Below are positions 4,721 to 5,601 of a stretch of DNA of 5,601 bases, in pieces. Positions within the stretch are counted from its first letter, which is position 1. The number at the start of each line of letters is the position of its first letter. The notes beneath the pieces are model-generated. The model was not told where the DNA came from and did no database searches. It saw only the letters and a list, made by a program, of their open reading frames with translations. Both the position numbers and the translations under genes were made by a program. This stretch comes from Nocardiopsaceae bacterium (GTDB lineage: Bacteria; Actinomycetota; Actinomycetes; Streptosporangiales; Streptosporangiaceae): assembly GCA_031254715.1 (NCBI GenBank), contig JAIRTY010000742.1, forward strand, positions 1-5,601. Reading direction: 5' to 3'.

Positions 4721-5601
4721 TCAGGGCTGGGACTTGGCCAGGGCCTGGTCGAAGTCGGCGATCAGGTCCTGCGTTCCCTCGATGCCGCAGCTGACCCGGA
4801 TCAGGTCGGAGGTGATGCCGAGCCGTTCCCGGTCCTCGGGGCTCATGCCAGCGTGCGAGGTGGTGGCGGGCCGGGTGATCAGTGTCTCCACGCCGCCCAG
4901 GCTCGGTGCCACGTACGGCAGTTGCACCGCGTCGAGCAGGGCCTGCGCGGCGGCCTCACCGCCGTGCAGGCGCAGGCTCAGCATGCCGCCGAACCCGGAC
5001 AGCAGCTCGGCGGCGTGCGCGTGGTCCGGGTGGGAGGCGAGCCCGGGGTAGTTGACGGCCGCGACCCCCGGGTGCCCGGCGAGGAAGCCGGCCAGCGCGG
5101 TCGCGTTGTCGTTCTGGGCGCGGACCCGCAGCGCGAGCGTCTTGATGCCGCGGGCGAGCAGGAACCCGGTGTGCGGGTCCAGGCTGCCGCCGTAGTGGTT
5201 GAGCGCCCTGCGCACCCGGCCGATCAGGTCCGTGCTGCCCATGACCGCCCCCGCCACCAGGTCGGAATGCCCGCCCAGGTACTTGGTGGCGCTGTGGAAG
5301 CACAGGTCGAACCCGGCCTGCAGCGGCCGGAAGTTCACCGGGCTGGCGAACGTGTTGTCGATGATCGTGAGCAGGCCCTCCCGGCGGCCGAAGTCCGCGA
5401 TCTCGCGCAGCAGCCCGACCCGCATCAGCGGGTTGGTGATCGTCTCGACCAGGAACGCCTTGGTCTGCGGGGTCCGCGCGGCGGCCCAGGTCTCGGGCCG
5501 GTGCACGTCGACGAAGCTGTACCGCCAGCCGAGGTCCCCGGCGTGATGGGTGAGGAAGTCATGGCTGCCGCCGTACAGGCAGTCGCTGGCCAGCAGGTGA
5601 T
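4721..5601 (-). CDS. Cys/Met-metabolism PLP-dependent enzyme (cystathionine gamma-synthase/lyase family), 5' end missing
   Basis: The frame is open from the right edge to TGA at 4723-4721 and gives the last 292 residues. Family members are about 380-400 residues, so roughly 100 N-terminal residues lie outside the window. A GTG at 5506-5504 is internal: the reading upstream continues with family sequence (DCLYGGS, fragment residues 6-12). IDNTFASP (80-87) carries Asp81, which contacts the PLP pyridine nitrogen. SATKYLGGHSD (103-113) carries Lys106, the Schiff-base lysine. SLGGVETLITRP (233-244) and LIRVSCGIEG (266-275) with Arg268 bind the substrate carboxylate. These define the Cys_Met_Meta_PP fold type I family of trans-sulfuration enzymes. 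Whether it is a gamma-synthase (MetB-like), a gamma- or beta-lyase, or an O-acylhomoserine sulfhydrylase cannot be decided without the N-terminus and an alignment. It converges on the four-helix gene and is probably unrelated to it. Confidence 0.9.
   Translation of the reverse strand, partial: HLLASDCLYGGSHDFLTHHAGDLGWRYSFVDVHRPETWAAARTPQTKAFLVETITNPLMRVGLLREIADFGRREGLLTIIDNTFASPVNFRPLQAGFDLCFHSATKYLGGHSDLVAGAVMGSTDLIGRVRRALNHYGGSLDPHTGFLLARGIKTLALRVRAQNDNATALAGFLAGHPGVAAVNYPGLASHPDHAHAAELLSGFGGMLSLRLHGGEAAAQALLDAVQLPYVAPSLGGVETLITRPATTSHAGMSPEDRERLGITSDLIRVSCGIEGTQDLIADFDQALAKSQP

Noticed and set aside
5504..5506. GTG as the start of the PLP enzyme.
   Set aside because: The same frame continues upstream to the window edge with family-specific sequence (DCLYGGS), so this codon is an internal Val.

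Overview
The window reads as chromosome from a high-GC actinomycete. Genes are G/C-rich at third codon positions, and the set is typical of that group: a DHA2-type drug exporter, a class F-like sortase with an Ala/Pro linker, a secreted TAP-like peptidase and membrane proteins. Nothing fixes the genus. I see no rRNA, tRNA, CRISPR, insertion sequence or phage gene. Layout: (1) Bases 1-280 are the 3' end of a plus-strand MFS exporter gene. A perfect hairpin follows at 327-345. (2) Bases 356-2863 hold a minus-strand two-gene operon. A secreted, C-terminally membrane-anchored alpha/beta-hydrolase of the tripeptidyl-aminopeptidase type comes first, then a sortase whose ATG directly abuts the hydrolase TAG. 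(3) Bases 2864-3335 are a 472-bp divergent intergenic region with a less GC-rich core, two nearly identical 12-bp palindromes and two strong hairpins. (4) Bases 3336-4618 hold a plus-strand two-gene operon. A methyltransferase with two predicted N-terminal membrane helices overlaps a four-helix membrane protein by ATGA. (5) Bases 4619-4720 are a short G-rich, repetitive convergent gap. (6) Bases 4721-5601 carry the C-terminal 292 residues of a Cys/Met-metabolism PLP enzyme on the minus strand, running off the right edge. How the genes may work together: the hydrolase and sortase are very likely co-translated and both should act outside the membrane. The hydrolase ends in a Gly-rich segment containing APGTG, one residue away from the LPXTG sortase motif, then a hydrophobic helix and three Arg. 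This resembles a cell-wall sorting signal, so the hydrolase could be the dedicated substrate of the adjacent sortase. This is the best candidate for an unusual system here, but the motif is non-canonical and the tail after the helix is too long for a textbook signal. The methyltransferase and four-helix protein look like a membrane-associated pair, perhaps acting on a lipophilic substrate; that substrate cannot be read from sequence. The MFS and PLP genes look like unrelated neighbours.
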